Part shown: piece by piece, positions 33,508 through 42,385 of the stretch
How positions within the stretch are numbered: the first letter of the stretch is position 1
Layout of the letters: the number at the start of each line of letters is the position of its first letter
Origin: Lachnospiraceae bacterium
Lineage (GTDB): Bacteria > Bacillota > Clostridia > Lachnospirales > Lachnospiraceae
Length of the DNA: 64,000 bases
Assembly: GCA_017623215.1 (NCBI GenBank)
Contig: JAGAPO010000052.1
Coordinates: 17,486-81,485 of the forward strand
Direction of reading: 5' to 3'
Notes under the pieces: generated by a model
What the model was told of the DNA's origin: nothing
The model's database searches: none
The model's input: the letters and a program-made list of their open reading frames with translations, nothing else
Translations under genes and position numbers: made by a program

Positions 33508-34839
33508 ATGGATTTTGTAACAGGAGTAAAAGAGTCAGACTTAAAAGAAATCAGAGATATCGCGGGCGGTGCTTTGGACGGTCAGGAAATCAGCCTGACA
33601 GGTGCTGTGCATGTCATTCGTGACATGGGAGAGATTACCTTTGTGATCTTAAGAAAGAGCGAGGGACTGGTACAGTGCGTACTCGAAAAGAGTGACCTCG
33701 AAGCGTTCCGGCTGCGAGAGGGAATGACCGTGAAGGTATCCGGAATCGTAAATGCCGAGATGAGGGCGCCCAGGGGCTTCGAGCTTCGCCTGACAGGGCT
33801 TACCATCTTATCGGAACCCGCGCCCGATACCGCGATGCCGGTTCCGATTGGAAAATACAAATTGAACACGTCTCTTGAGACGAAATTATCCCTTCGTCCG
33901 ATTTCCCTGAGAAATATCAGGGAGCGCGCAATCTTTAAGGTGCAGGAGGGAATCGTAAGAGGCTTCCGCGATTTCCTGTACAGCGAGCATTTTACCGAGA
34001 TTCGCACACCGAAGATTGTCGCGGGCAACGCGGAGGGCGGTGCGAATGTCTTCAAATTAGAGTATTTCGGAAAGCGGGCGTTCCTGGCGCAGAGCCCGCA
34101 GTTCTATAAGCAGATGATGGTTGGCGTGTATGACCGCGTATTTGAGACGGCTCCGGTGTTCCGGGCGGAGAAGCATAACACGACAAGACATCTGAACGAA
34201 TATACGAGCCTGGATTTTGAGATGGGGTATATTGAGAGCTTCCACGATATCATGGATATGGAGACGGCGATGCTTCAATATGTGTTCGCGTTCCTGAAGA
34301 AAGAGTATGCGAAGGAGCTTGCTATATTAAAGGTCACAATTCCGGACGTGTCCCGAATTCCGGCGGTACGCTTTGATGAGGCAAAGCGTCTGGTATCGGA
34401 AAAATACGACCGTAAGATTCGCAATCCTTATGATTTGGAGCCGGAGGAAGAGGTATTAATCGGGCGGTATTTTAAAGAAGAGTATGACAGCGATTTCGTA
34501 TTCGTAACGCATTATCCGTCCAAGAAACGCCCGTTCTACGCGATGGATGACCCGGAGGATAAGAAGTTCACGCTGAGCTTTGACTTACTGTTCAAGGGAA
34601 TGGAGATCACGACGGGAGGCCAGAGAATCCACACCTACGCAGAGCAGGTAAAGAAGATGGAAGAGCGCGGTATGGATCCGGCGGATTTTGAGAACTACCT
34701 GATGATTCACAAGCACGGAATGCCGCCGCACGGAGGACTCGGAATCGGTCTGGAACGACTGACGATGCGGCTGCTTGACGAGGCAAATGTCAGAGAGACC
34801 ACGATGTTCCCGAGAGATGTGACGAGGCTGGAGCCGTAA
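33508..34839 (+). CDS. aspS2: aspartyl-tRNA synthetase, archaeal type, non-discriminating
   Basis: A 443-residue class II synthetase of the archaeal/short AspRS type. N-terminal OB domain (about 15-105), then motif 2 region [22 protein letters not shown] near 215-236 and motif 3 [12 protein letters not shown] near 414-426. It lacks the bacterial GAD insertion. In Clostridia this second AspRS charges tRNA-Asn with Asp, which GatCAB then amidates; the operon and the T-box with an Asn codon support this. The start is ATG 33508; the open frame upstream to 33418 overlaps the T-box terminator. Confidence 0.9.
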   Translation: MDFVTGVKESDLKEIRDIAGGALDGQEISLTGAVHVIRDMGEITFVILRKSEGLVQCVLEKSDLEAFRLREGMTVKVSGIVNAEMRAPRGFELRLTGLTILSEPAPDTAMPVPIGKYKLNTSLETKLSLRPISLRNIRERAIFKVQEGIVRGFRDFLYSEHFTEIRTPKIVAGNAEGGANVFKLEYFGKRAFLAQSPQFYKQMMVGVYDRVFETAPVFRAEKHNTTRHLNEYTSLDFEMGYIESFHDIMDMETAMLQYVFAFLKKEYAKELAILKVTIPDVSRIPAVRFDEAKRLVSEKYDRKIRNPYDLEPEEEVLIGRYFKEEYDSDFVFVTHYPSKKRPFYAMDDPEDKKFTLSFDLLFKGMEITTGGQRIHTYAEQVKKMEERGMDPADFENYLMIHKHGMPPHGGLGIGLERLTMRLLDEANVRETTMFPRDVTRLEP

Positions 34840-35147
34840 TGGCAGAAATGGAGGTTAAGATGATTATTTCGGATGAGACGATTACCTATGTTGCGGCGCT
34901 CGCTAAGCTTTCTCTGACGGAGGAGCAGAAGGAAAGGGCAAAGGCGGATCTTGGCAGCATACTGGGATATATTGATACAATGAATGAGCTGGACACGGAC
35001 GGAATCGAGCCGATGTCCCATGCGTTCCCGGTGAAGAACGTATTCCGGGAGGATGTGGTGACGAACGGCGAGAACCGGGAGGAGCTGTTGGCGAACGCAC
35101 CGGTGAAGAAGGATGGCTGCTTCGTGGTGCCGAAAACAGTAGAATAA
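34839..35147 (+). CDS. gatC: Asp/Glu-tRNA amidotransferase subunit C
   Basis: A 102-residue GatC, the small belt subunit that links GatA and GatB. The pattern [15 protein letters not shown] and [12 protein letters not shown] is typical. Start ATG 34839 overlaps the aspS2 TAA by one base (TAATG); an internal Met at residue 8 is also possible and gives the usual GatC length. Confidence 0.92.
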   Translation: MAEMEVKMIISDETITYVAALAKLSLTEEQKERAKADLGSILGYIDTMNELDTDGIEPMSHAFPVKNVFREDVVTNGENREELLANAPVKKDGCFVVPKTVE

Positions 35148-35187
35148 GGGATGGAGCCGCATGCCGCGGCTGGATTGGAGATCATAT

Positions 35188-36621
35188 ATGGAACTGACAA
35201 AATTAACCGCACTCGAGCTCGCCGCTAAGATTAGGGCAAAAGAGGTGTCTGTCAGCGAAGCAGTGGAAGCGCAGCTTGAGCAGATTGAAAAGAAAGATTC
35301 GCTCTATCATTGTTATACCAGTATCCTTGCCGATGAGGCGAGGGCAAGAGCAAAAGAGGTTCAAAAGCAAATTAATGACGGAACCCTTACTTCCCCGCTT
35401 GCTGGAGTTCCGGTTGCGATTAAGGACAATATCTGTACCAAAGGAATTCCCACAACCTGTTCCTCGAAGATGCTGGAACACTTCAGACCGCCCTATGATG
35501 CGACCGTCGTGGAGTGCATGAACGCAGCAGGAACGATTACGGTGGGAAAATTAAATATGGATGAATTTGCGATGGGAAGTACAACGGAGACCTCGTATTT
35601 CGGAGTGACGAAGAATCCGAGAGATATCACAAGAGTTCCCGGCGGTTCTTCCGGCGGCGCGGCAGCAGCGGCAGCGGCGGAGGAAGCGTTTTTAACGCTC
35701 GGATCGGATACGGGCGGATCGATCAGGCAGCCTGCGTCGTTCTGCGGCGTGACCGGAATTAAGCCGACGTATGGTACGGTATCGCGTTACGGTCTGATTG
35801 CATACGCATCCTCGCTCGACCAGATTGGACCGATTGCAAGAAGTGCGGCGGATTGTGCGGCGGCGCTGGATGTGATATCGGGAAGCGATAAGAGGGATTC
35901 CACCTGTGTGGACAGGGAGCATTACGGATATTTGAACGCTTTGACAGGAGACATCAGGGGCATGAAGATCGGAATGCCGGCCGGGTATTTCGCAGAGGGC
36001 CTGGATGAGGAGGTCAGAAAGAGCATCTATCAGGCGGCGGATGTGCTTCGTTCGCTTGGGGCCTCCGTGGAGGAATTCGATTTGAAAGGCGTAAAATACG
36101 CGATTCCGGCCTATTATGTTATCGCTTCCGCGGAAGCAAGCTCGAACCTGTCCCGCTACGACGGTGTAAAGTACGGCTACCGCATCGAGAAGTTCGAAGG
36201 CCTGCAGGAGGTCTATAAGAACACGAGAAGCGAAGGCTTCGGAAATGAAGTAAAGCGCAGAATGATGATTGGCGCGTTCGTATTAAGCTCCGGTTATTAT
36301 GATGCCTATTATAATAAGGCTCTGAAGGTAAAAGCGCTGATTAAACAAAGCTTTGACGAAGCATTTGAAAAATATGACTGTGTTCTCGGACCCACGGCAC
36401 CGACGACAGCGATGAAGCTCGGAGAGAGCCTGTCCGACCCGTTAAAGATGTATCTTGGAGATATTTACACCGTATCCGTCAACCTTGCAGGTCTTCCGGG
36501 TATCAGCGTTCCGTGCGGAACGGATAAATCGGGGCTACCGATTGGAATGCAGTTAATCGGACGGCCGTTCGGAGAAAAAGAGATTCTGCGCGCTGCGGAC
36601 GCATATGAGCATGCAGAGTGA
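35188..36621 (+). CDS. gatA: Asp/Glu-tRNA amidotransferase subunit A
   Basis: A 477-residue amidase subunit that hydrolyses glutamine and channels ammonia to GatB. The Ser-cisSer-Lys triad is visible: PVAIKDNI near residue 76, PGGSSGGAAAA near 152 and SDTGGSIRQPA near 173. ATG 35188 fits the family N-terminus (MELTKLTALELA) and has GGATTGGAG upstream; ATG 35161 is possible but has no family support. It follows gatC by 40 bases. A 163-base structured segment separates it from gatB. Confidence 0.95.
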   Translation: MELTKLTALELAAKIRAKEVSVSEAVEAQLEQIEKKDSLYHCYTSILADEARARAKEVQKQINDGTLTSPLAGVPVAIKDNICTKGIPTTCSSKMLEHFRPPYDATVVECMNAAGTITVGKLNMDEFAMGSTTETSYFGVTKNPRDITRVPGGSSGGAAAAAAAEEAFLTLGSDTGGSIRQPASFCGVTGIKPTYGTVSRYGLIAYASSLDQIGPIARSAADCAAALDVISGSDKRDSTCVDREHYGYLNALTGDIRGMKIGMPAGYFAEGLDEEVRKSIYQAADVLRSLGASVEEFDLKGVKYAIPAYYVIASAEASSNLSRYDGVKYGYRIEKFEGLQEVYKNTRSEGFGNEVKRRMMIGAFVLSSGYYDAYYNKALKVKALIKQSFDEAFEKYDCVLGPTAPTTAMKLGESLSDPLKMYLGDIYTVSVNLAGLPGISVPCGTDKSGLPIGMQLIGRPFGEKEILRAADAYEHAE

Positions 36622-36632
36622 GAAGCGGTGAT

Positions 36633-36771
36633 AGTGTGAGAAATTGCACTGATGTGCGATTCCTCACACTCAGATTTGTGCCGAGAACGTCACAAATCTG
36701 CATAGATGCGCACATGAAATCGCATTCGCGACTTTCATGTGCGCGATTCCTCGAGCAAAAAACGTTCTCGG
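36633..36771. repeat. structured palindromic element between gatA and gatB, copy 2
   Basis: Three strong hairpins: AGTGTGAG (36633-36640) / CTCACACT (36663-36670) with AAT and GCAC/GTGC inside; CAGATTTGTG (36671-36680) / CACAAATCTG (36691-36700), 10 bp; GCGCACATGAAA (36708-36719) / TTTCATGTGCGC (36733-36744), 12 bp plus TCGC/GCGA. The 10-base loop of the second, CCGAGAACGT (36681-36690), is exactly complementary to ACGTTCTCGG (36762-36771), which ends 3 bases before the gatB ribosome binding site. A pseudoknot is therefore possible. It may be a mobile palindromic repeat or a cis-regulatory RNA. Confidence 0.75.
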
Positions 36772-36784
36772 AATGGAGATTAGC

Positions 36785-38212
36785 ATGAAAGCATATGAAA
36801 CCGTAATCGGGCTTGAGGTTCACGTTGAGCTCGCAACAAAGACAAAGATTTTCTGCGGGTGTTCCACTGCGTTCGGCGGCGCGCCGAACACACATTGCTG
36901 CCCGGTCTGCACCGGTATGCCGGGAACTCTGCCCGTATTGAATAAAAAAGTAGTTGAATTCGCGATGGCGGCCGGTCTTGCGATGAACTGCACGATAACG
37001 CAGAAATGTAAATTTGACCGGAAGAATTATTTTTACCCGGATCTTCCGAAGGCTTATCAGGTCTCGCAGCTGTATCTGCCAATCTGTCGAAACGGCGGAA
37101 TCGAGATTGAGGTAAATGGCGTGAAGAAGACGATTGGAATTCATGAGATTCACATGGAGGAGGATGCCGGCAAGCTGGTGCATGATCCATGGGAGGATGT
37201 AACGCTGGTGGACTATAACCGCTGCGGCGTTCCGTTAATTGAAATTGTAAGTGAGCCGGATATGCGATCGGCGGACGAGGTGATCGCTTACCTGGAAAAG
37301 TTAAAGCTGATTTTGCAGTACCTTGGAGTATCGGACTGTAAGATGCAGGAGGGCTCCCTGCGTGCGGACATTAACCTTTCGGTTCGCGAGGTGGGAGCGC
37401 CGGAATTCGGAACCCGTACCGAGATGAAGAACATGAACTCCTTTAAGGCGATTGCAAGAGCAGTGGAAGGCGAGAGAAAGCGTCAGATTGAATTGCTGGA
37501 GTACGGCAAAAAGGTGGTTCAGGAGACCAGACGCTGGGATGATAATAAGGATACCAGCTTTGCGATGCGTTCCAAGGAAGACGCGCAGGACTATCGGTAT
37601 TTCCCGGAGCCCGATCTGGTTCCGATTGAAATCAGTGACGAGTGGTTAAGTGAAATCAGAGGAAGGCAGCCGGAGCTTCGCGACGAGAAGAAGAAACGCT
37701 ACGAGAAGGAATATGAGATTCCGTCCTACGATGCCGCAATTATCACCGGTTCCAAGCGGATGGCCGATATCTTTGAAGCGACGGTTGCTATCTGTCACAA
37801 GCCCAAGGAGGTCTCGAACTGGCTGATGGTGGAGACGATGCGCCTGATGAAGGAGGCGGAGATGGATTCCGAAGAGTTGAACCTGTCTCCTGAAAAGCTT
37901 GCGGCATTGATCGGACTTCTGGATGCCGGAACGATTAACCGTCCTGTTGCAAAGGAAGTCTTCGAGAAGGTGTTCAAGGAGGACGTGGATCCGAAGGAGT
38001 ATGTGGAGAAGAACGGTCTTGGCATGGTTCAGGATGAGGATCTGCTGGTCAGCACGATTGAACGGATTATCGCAGAGAACCCGCAGTCCGTTGCGGATTA
38101 TAGGAGCGGAAAGGAAAAGGCGCTCGGCTTCCTGGTTGGCCAGACGATGAAGGCGATGAAGGGGAAGGCGAATCCGGGGAAGGTAAATGAGGTCTTAAAG
38201 GAGAGACTGTAA
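36785..38212 (+). CDS. gatB: Asp/Glu-tRNA amidotransferase subunit B
   Basis: A 475-residue GatB that binds misacylated tRNA, activates the side-chain carboxylate with ATP and amidates it. Conserved: YETVIGLEVHVEL at the N-terminus, CGCSTAFGGAPNTHCCPVC with zinc-binding Cys, PNLPK-like YPDLPKAYQVSQ, and a C-terminal YqeY-like tail domain (about 330-475). ATG 36785 with GGAG 6 bases upstream is used; a frame open from 36737 lies within the palindromic element and is not likely coding. Confidence 0.95.
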   Translation: MKAYETVIGLEVHVELATKTKIFCGCSTAFGGAPNTHCCPVCTGMPGTLPVLNKKVVEFAMAAGLAMNCTITQKCKFDRKNYFYPDLPKAYQVSQLYLPICRNGGIEIEVNGVKKTIGIHEIHMEEDAGKLVHDPWEDVTLVDYNRCGVPLIEIVSEPDMRSADEVIAYLEKLKLILQYLGVSDCKMQEGSLRADINLSVREVGAPEFGTRTEMKNMNSFKAIARAVEGERKRQIELLEYGKKVVQETRRWDDNKDTSFAMRSKEDAQDYRYFPEPDLVPIEISDEWLSEIRGRQPELRDEKKKRYEKEYEIPSYDAAIITGSKRMADIFEATVAICHKPKEVSNWLMVETMRLMKEAEMDSEELNLSPEKLAALIGLLDAGTINRPVAKEVFEKVFKEDVDPKEYVEKNGLGMVQDEDLLVSTIERIIAENPQSVADYRSGKEKALGFLVGQTMKAMKGKANPGKVNEVLKERL

Positions 38213-38237
38213 GCGGATTGGGAGTGATTGGACGGAC

Positions 38238-38325
38238 GCCCGAGTCCCGCACAGCAATGTCCCATACGCCCTCTCGACAGAGTTAGGAGCAGTGGGATAT
38301 TGCTGTGTGAGACTCGGGCTTTTTT
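38238..38325 (+). terminator. aspS2-gatCAB terminator
   Basis: A very long hairpin: GCCCGAGTC..CACAGCAAT..TCCCA on the left pairs with TGGGA..ATTGCTGTG..GACTCGGGC on the right (outer ends 38238 and 38319), followed by six T. The stem is about 25 bp, much longer than needed for termination, so it may derive from a palindromic repeat. Confidence 0.85.
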
Positions 38326-38432
38326 CCTGATATTTTGTGTGTAATTTCGCTTGGAATGTGGAAATAGGATGGGAACAGAGGGGATGAAGGGGATTTTGGT
38401 TTTCGAAACCAGGCAAATGATTGACGCTATGG

Positions 38433-38461
38433 TTGCAAATAGACCGTAAAAATGGTAACAT
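38433..38461 (+). promoter_or_regulatory. promoter upstream of the oligopeptidase gene
   Basis: TTGCAA (38433-38438), 17-base spacer, TAACAT (38456-38461), 84 bases before the start. The rest of the 332-base gap 38,213-38,544 holds only the terminator and AT/GC-mixed sequence without a clear frame. Confidence 0.5.
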
Positions 38462-38544
38462 ATGCGTACAGGGTGACTCCACCCGTCCGTGAGTTAATAT
38501 GGTATAGGAGGAAAAGGGAGAATGGGTTTTAGGAGGACGATAGA

Positions 38545-40341
38545 ATGAACACAGAATGGTCTCTGTCCTGTTTGTATCAGGGCTATGACGATCCCGCATT
38601 TGCTGCGGATATGAAAGCAGCAGAGAATATGATTGAGGAGCTTAGAGCATATCTTACGGGAATTTCCGAAAGGACCGAGGAGGAAGGCGCGGCGTGGTTG
38701 ATTAACTGGCTTGAGAATTATTCGACCACGTTTTCGAATCTGAGTATTTATGTGAGCCTGCGCGCTTCGACGAATACAACCGACAGTGAGACCACGGCGT
38801 GGGATGGGAAGCTGATGCAGCTTAACAGCAGCGTGTCGAAAGAGCTTGCGATGGTGGAGAAGTATCTGGCGGGACTTTCGAATCTGGAAGGACTGGAAGA
38901 AAAGAATCCGGTTGTGAAGGAGTATGATTTTTATCTGCGTGAGCTGAAGGAAAACGCATCTCATATGTTGAGCGATGAGGTGGAGGAGGTTATCTCGAAG
39001 CTCAATCAGTCCGCGGGCGCGGCCTGGGAGCAGATGCAGCAGTATCTGACCTCTACGGTTACTGCGAATTTCCGGGGGGAGGAAGTGACGCTTTCCAAGG
39101 TGCGCAATATGGCGTACAGCGAGGACGCATCGGTGAGAAAGGACGCTTACGAGGCGGAGCTTGCGTGCTATGATAAGATTAAAGATGCGATTGCATTTTC
39201 GATGAATAATCTGAAATCGCAGGTGAATACAATTGTTGAGCTGCGCGGTTATGAGTCGGCACTGGATAAGACGTTAAAGCAGTCGAGAATGAAGAAAGAG
39301 ACGCTGGATGCGATGCTTACCGCAATGAAGGAGTATCTTCCGAAGTTTCATGAGTATCTGAGGGCCAAGGCAAAGCTGCTCGGATATCAGAACGGGCTTC
39401 CGTGGTATGATTTGTTCGCTCCGGTTGGAGAGTGCGGAAAGAAGTACACGCTAAAAGAGGCGAAGGAGTATCTGATCAGCCATTTTGAGGGCTTTGCGCC
39501 GGATCTGGCGGAGATGATCCGAAAGGCCTTTGATGAGGAGTGGATTGATTTCTATTCGCGCGCAGGTAAGGTTGGCGGCGCGTTCTGCTGCCATATTCCT
39601 TCGAAGAAGCAGAGCAGAATACTGACTAATTATGATGGAAGCTTAAGCGATATTGTTACGCTGGCACATGAGCTGGGACACGCCTATCACGATCGTCAGA
39701 TTGAGGATCAGAGACCGCTGAATCTGGATTATCCGATGCAGGTCGCGGAGACGGCTTCGACCTTTAATGAGACGGTTATTATGAACGCGGCAATCGCGGA
39801 GGCAAAGGGCGGCGTGAAGCTTGCACTTTTAGAGAGCAGGCTGCAGGATACGACGCAGATTATCTGCGATATATATTCCAGATTCCTGATTGAGAACGCG
39901 GTATTTGAGGGAAGAAAGGAACGCTTCTTCTTCGCAAAGGATCTGTGCGGGCTGATGGTGGATGCGCAGAAGCAGGCGTACGGCGATGGTCTGGATCCGG
40001 AATATCTGCATCCGTATATGTGGGCCTGCAAGAGCCATTACTACAGTGCATCGTTGAGCTATTATAACTTCCCGTATGCGTTCGGCGGGTTATTTGCAAG
40101 GGGACTGTATGCGCAGTATGAGAAGGAGGGCGAGAGCTTCCTGCCGAAGTACAGAGCGCTTTTAAAGGCGACAACCGTGAAGAAGGTTGAGGATGTTGCG
40201 GCAATGGCGGATATTGATATTACTAAGCCGGATTTCTGGAGAGAAAGCCTTGCTTCGATTGCAAAGGAGATCGACGAGTTCGTGGCGCTTGCAGACGAAT
40301 GCGCAGATAAAAAAGCAAAGAAATCGCTGCCTGTGACATAA
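38545..40341 (+). CDS. M3-family oligoendopeptidase (PepF-like)
   Basis: A 598-residue cytoplasmic zinc peptidase. The zinc motif HELGH is in TLAHELGHAYHDRQ near residue 374-384 and the third ligand Glu in the following helix (AETASTFNE near 402). The N-terminal 200 residues are the helical M3 domain. Such enzymes degrade short peptides. AGGAGG precedes ATG 38545. It is followed after 24 bases by the DUF4003 gene, probably in the same operon. Confidence 0.92.
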   Translation: MNTEWSLSCLYQGYDDPAFAADMKAAENMIEELRAYLTGISERTEEEGAAWLINWLENYSTTFSNLSIYVSLRASTNTTDSETTAWDGKLMQLNSSVSKELAMVEKYLAGLSNLEGLEEKNPVVKEYDFYLRELKENASHMLSDEVEEVISKLNQSAGAAWEQMQQYLTSTVTANFRGEEVTLSKVRNMAYSEDASVRKDAYEAELACYDKIKDAIAFSMNNLKSQVNTIVELRGYESALDKTLKQSRMKKETLDAMLTAMKEYLPKFHEYLRAKAKLLGYQNGLPWYDLFAPVGECGKKYTLKEAKEYLISHFEGFAPDLAEMIRKAFDEEWIDFYSRAGKVGGAFCCHIPSKKQSRILTNYDGSLSDIVTLAHELGHAYHDRQIEDQRPLNLDYPMQVAETASTFNETVIMNAAIAEAKGGVKLALLESRLQDTTQIICDIYSRFLIENAVFEGRKERFFFAKDLCGLMVDAQKQAYGDGLDPEYLHPYMWACKSHYYSASLSYYNFPYAFGGLFARGLYAQYEKEGESFLPKYRALLKATTVKKVEDVAAMADIDITKPDFWRESLASIAKEIDEFVALADECADKKAKKSLPVT

Positions 40342-40365
40342 AACTGCGGAAAGGAGGACCGGAAT

Positions 40366-41370
40366 ATGAAAGATTCATTGAAGAGACGCTGCGAACAGTT
40401 TATTGAGAACCGGGATCGAATTAAGGGAGCATTCGTATGGGAAAGCTCGTATTTTTATCCGCTTGGCGCAAGTATCTTTACCGGAAAGGGCCGGATGGCG
40501 GATGTTGATCGGATGAAGGAATGCAGGGATCTGCTGAAGCACAATACCGGTGTCTTTTCGAATTTCCGCGGGAACGGAAAGCTTGCGATTATCTCGATGC
40601 TTGCGCTGGATGAGAATCCGGAGAGAAAGCTTGCGAACGCGTTAGTGGTATATGACAGGCTGAAGGAGCATTTCTGGGGGAGCGAGTATCTGCCGCTTAC
40701 GGCGATGGCGATTACGGATCTGGCAGGAGAAGAGAGCTATGAGGAGCTTGCGGCGAGGACACGCAGAATCTATGACCGAATGAAGTCGGAACATCCGTTC
40801 CTGACTTCGGGTGAGGACAGTACCTTCGCAGCGCTCCTTGCTTTGTCCGATAGGAGCGAGGAAGCAGTCGTGTACGAGATGAATCGCTGCTATGAAATCA
40901 TCAAGCCCGAGTTCTTCTCAAGCAATGCGGTTCAGTCCTTAAGTCATATCCTGTCCCTTGGGGAGGGAGGCGCGGATATGAAATGCCGCAGAACGATGGA
41001 GCTTTATCAGGCTTTGAAGGAGCGCGGATGCCGTTATGGAACCGGTTATGAGCTTCCGACGTTGGGAGTTCTTGCTCTGCTGCAGACTGACATATCAGAG
41101 CTTGCGGATACGATTGCAGAGGTGGATGAGTGGCTTCGCACGAAGAAGGGTTTTGGAGCCTTTGGAGTCGGAGCGAAGCAGAGACTGATGTACGCCGGGC
41201 TTCTGACTTCTTATGATTATGCGGCGGAGTTCACCGGAGAAGCGTCGGCTATTAATGCCGCGGCGATCAACGGAACGATTGCACTCGTCATTGCGCAGGA
41301 AGCGGCGCTTTGCGCAAGCGTGGCAGCGGTAAGCGCAACGGCAGCAGCGGCTTCCTCTTCGAACTCGTAA
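40366..41370 (+). CDS. DUF4003 family protein
   Basis: A 334-residue protein that I recognise as DUF4003: VWESSYFYPLGASIFTGKG near 27, SNFRGNGKLAIISMLALDENPE near 67-88, and GSEYLPLTAMAI. The fold appears all-helical. The C-terminal 40 residues are Ala/Ser-rich with a hydrophobic stretch (ALVIAQEAALCASVAAVSA). AAAGGAGG precedes ATG 40366. Function is not known; it lies convergent to an AraC regulator. Confidence 0.75.
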   Translation: MKDSLKRRCEQFIENRDRIKGAFVWESSYFYPLGASIFTGKGRMADVDRMKECRDLLKHNTGVFSNFRGNGKLAIISMLALDENPERKLANALVVYDRLKEHFWGSEYLPLTAMAITDLAGEESYEELAARTRRIYDRMKSEHPFLTSGEDSTFAALLALSDRSEEAVVYEMNRCYEIIKPEFFSSNAVQSLSHILSLGEGGADMKCRRTMELYQALKERGCRYGTGYELPTLGVLALLQTDISELADTIAEVDEWLRTKKGFGAFGVGAKQRLMYAGLLTSYDYAAEFTGEASAINAAAINGTIALVIAQEAALCASVAAVSATAAAASSSNS

Positions 41371-41374
41371 GCAC

Positions 41375-42223
41375 TCAGGACTTCGCATTCAGATGCTCCC
41401 TGCGATACTGGGCCGGGGTGACTCCGTATTTCTCGCGGAAGGTATCGTAGAACCAGGACACATTCTGGAATCCGCATTCGTAGCAGATCTCCGTTGCGTT
41501 CAAATTGCTGGTCAGGAAAAGATTGGCCGCGTAGGACAGCCGAAGCTCGTTGATATATTCCGACGGAGTAATGTCGTAGTATTGCTTTAACAGTCTGGTG
41601 GTGTGGGCGCGGCTCATGCCGGCAAGCTCGAATAATCGCTGCTTGCCGATAATAAAATTCTTGGGACTCTTCATCTTCTCGTAGGCATTCTCAAGCCAGA
41701 ACGGGATGGGAGAGTCCTTTTCGCGCAGGGTGCTGAAATATCGGGTAAAGATATCGGCAAGCAGCGCGCGGACTTTCAGCTTTAATAATTTCTTTTCCGC
41801 AGTATCAATCGCATTCAGCTCCGCAAGCTTGAAATACAGGCTTTTCGTCTCGTTATCCGTGAGCTTGACAGTGGGCGGAGCGGGAGCGTGAAGAAGCTCC
41901 TGCGCAGGAAATCCCTCGCCAAGATAGGAGAAGAGCTGATTCAGCGTATCCTCGGAAAAGGCAAGATTTACGAATTCAAAGGCTTCATCATAGTCTTTAT
42001 AATCATGAAAATCATCTTTGCGGATAAAGATAAGATAGCCGCTGCCTACATTCTCCTGAAGGTCGCCCACATGATGGACGGCTTTGCCTGCAAGTGTAAG
42101 GAAAATCTCATAATATTCGTGGCAATGCGGGACAAAATACTCCGTCTCGCTTTTGACATGGCGGAATTTGCAGCCGGATTCGAGGTCGAGGTGCTTTTCT
42201 GCTTTTAATCGTTTGCGTTCCAT
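41375..42223 (-). CDS. AraC-family regulator, divergent from alpha-mannosidase
   Basis: A 282-residue regulator: an N-terminal cupin-type sensor (FVPHCHEYYEIFLTLAGK with metal/sugar-binding His) and a C-terminal double HTH_18 domain (about 180-278) ending in TEICYECGFQNVSWFYDTFREKYGVTPAQYR. It very likely controls the divergent GH38 gene in response to a glycan product. The start at 42223 has GGAG 7 bases upstream on the minus strand; the frame is open to 42268 with Met also at 42235. Confidence 0.85.
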   Translation of the reverse strand: MERKRLKAEKHLDLESGCKFRHVKSETEYFVPHCHEYYEIFLTLAGKAVHHVGDLQENVGSGYLIFIRKDDFHDYKDYDEAFEFVNLAFSEDTLNQLFSYLGEGFPAQELLHAPAPPTVKLTDNETKSLYFKLAELNAIDTAEKKLLKLKVRALLADIFTRYFSTLREKDSPIPFWLENAYEKMKSPKNFIIGKQRLFELAGMSRAHTTRLLKQYYDITPSEYINELRLSYAANLFLTSNLNATEICYECGFQNVSWFYDTFREKYGVTPAQYRREHLNAKS

Positions 42224-42385
42224 GATGGTCTCCATTCCCGCGGACGTGCCGCGCACGGTGTCTGACACATAACTGATTTCTGTATGAATATCACATTACC
42301 ATAAAAAAATTATCATGTCAACATAAGACAATTTGGATTTTTTGCGATATGATCGACGTAATAAAAAAGAGAAGGAGGACCTGTT

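Noticed and set aside
36737..36784. Upstream extension of gatB by 16 codons
   Set aside because: The extension falls inside the palindromic element; GatB families begin at the MKAYETVIGLE position, which has its own GGAG.
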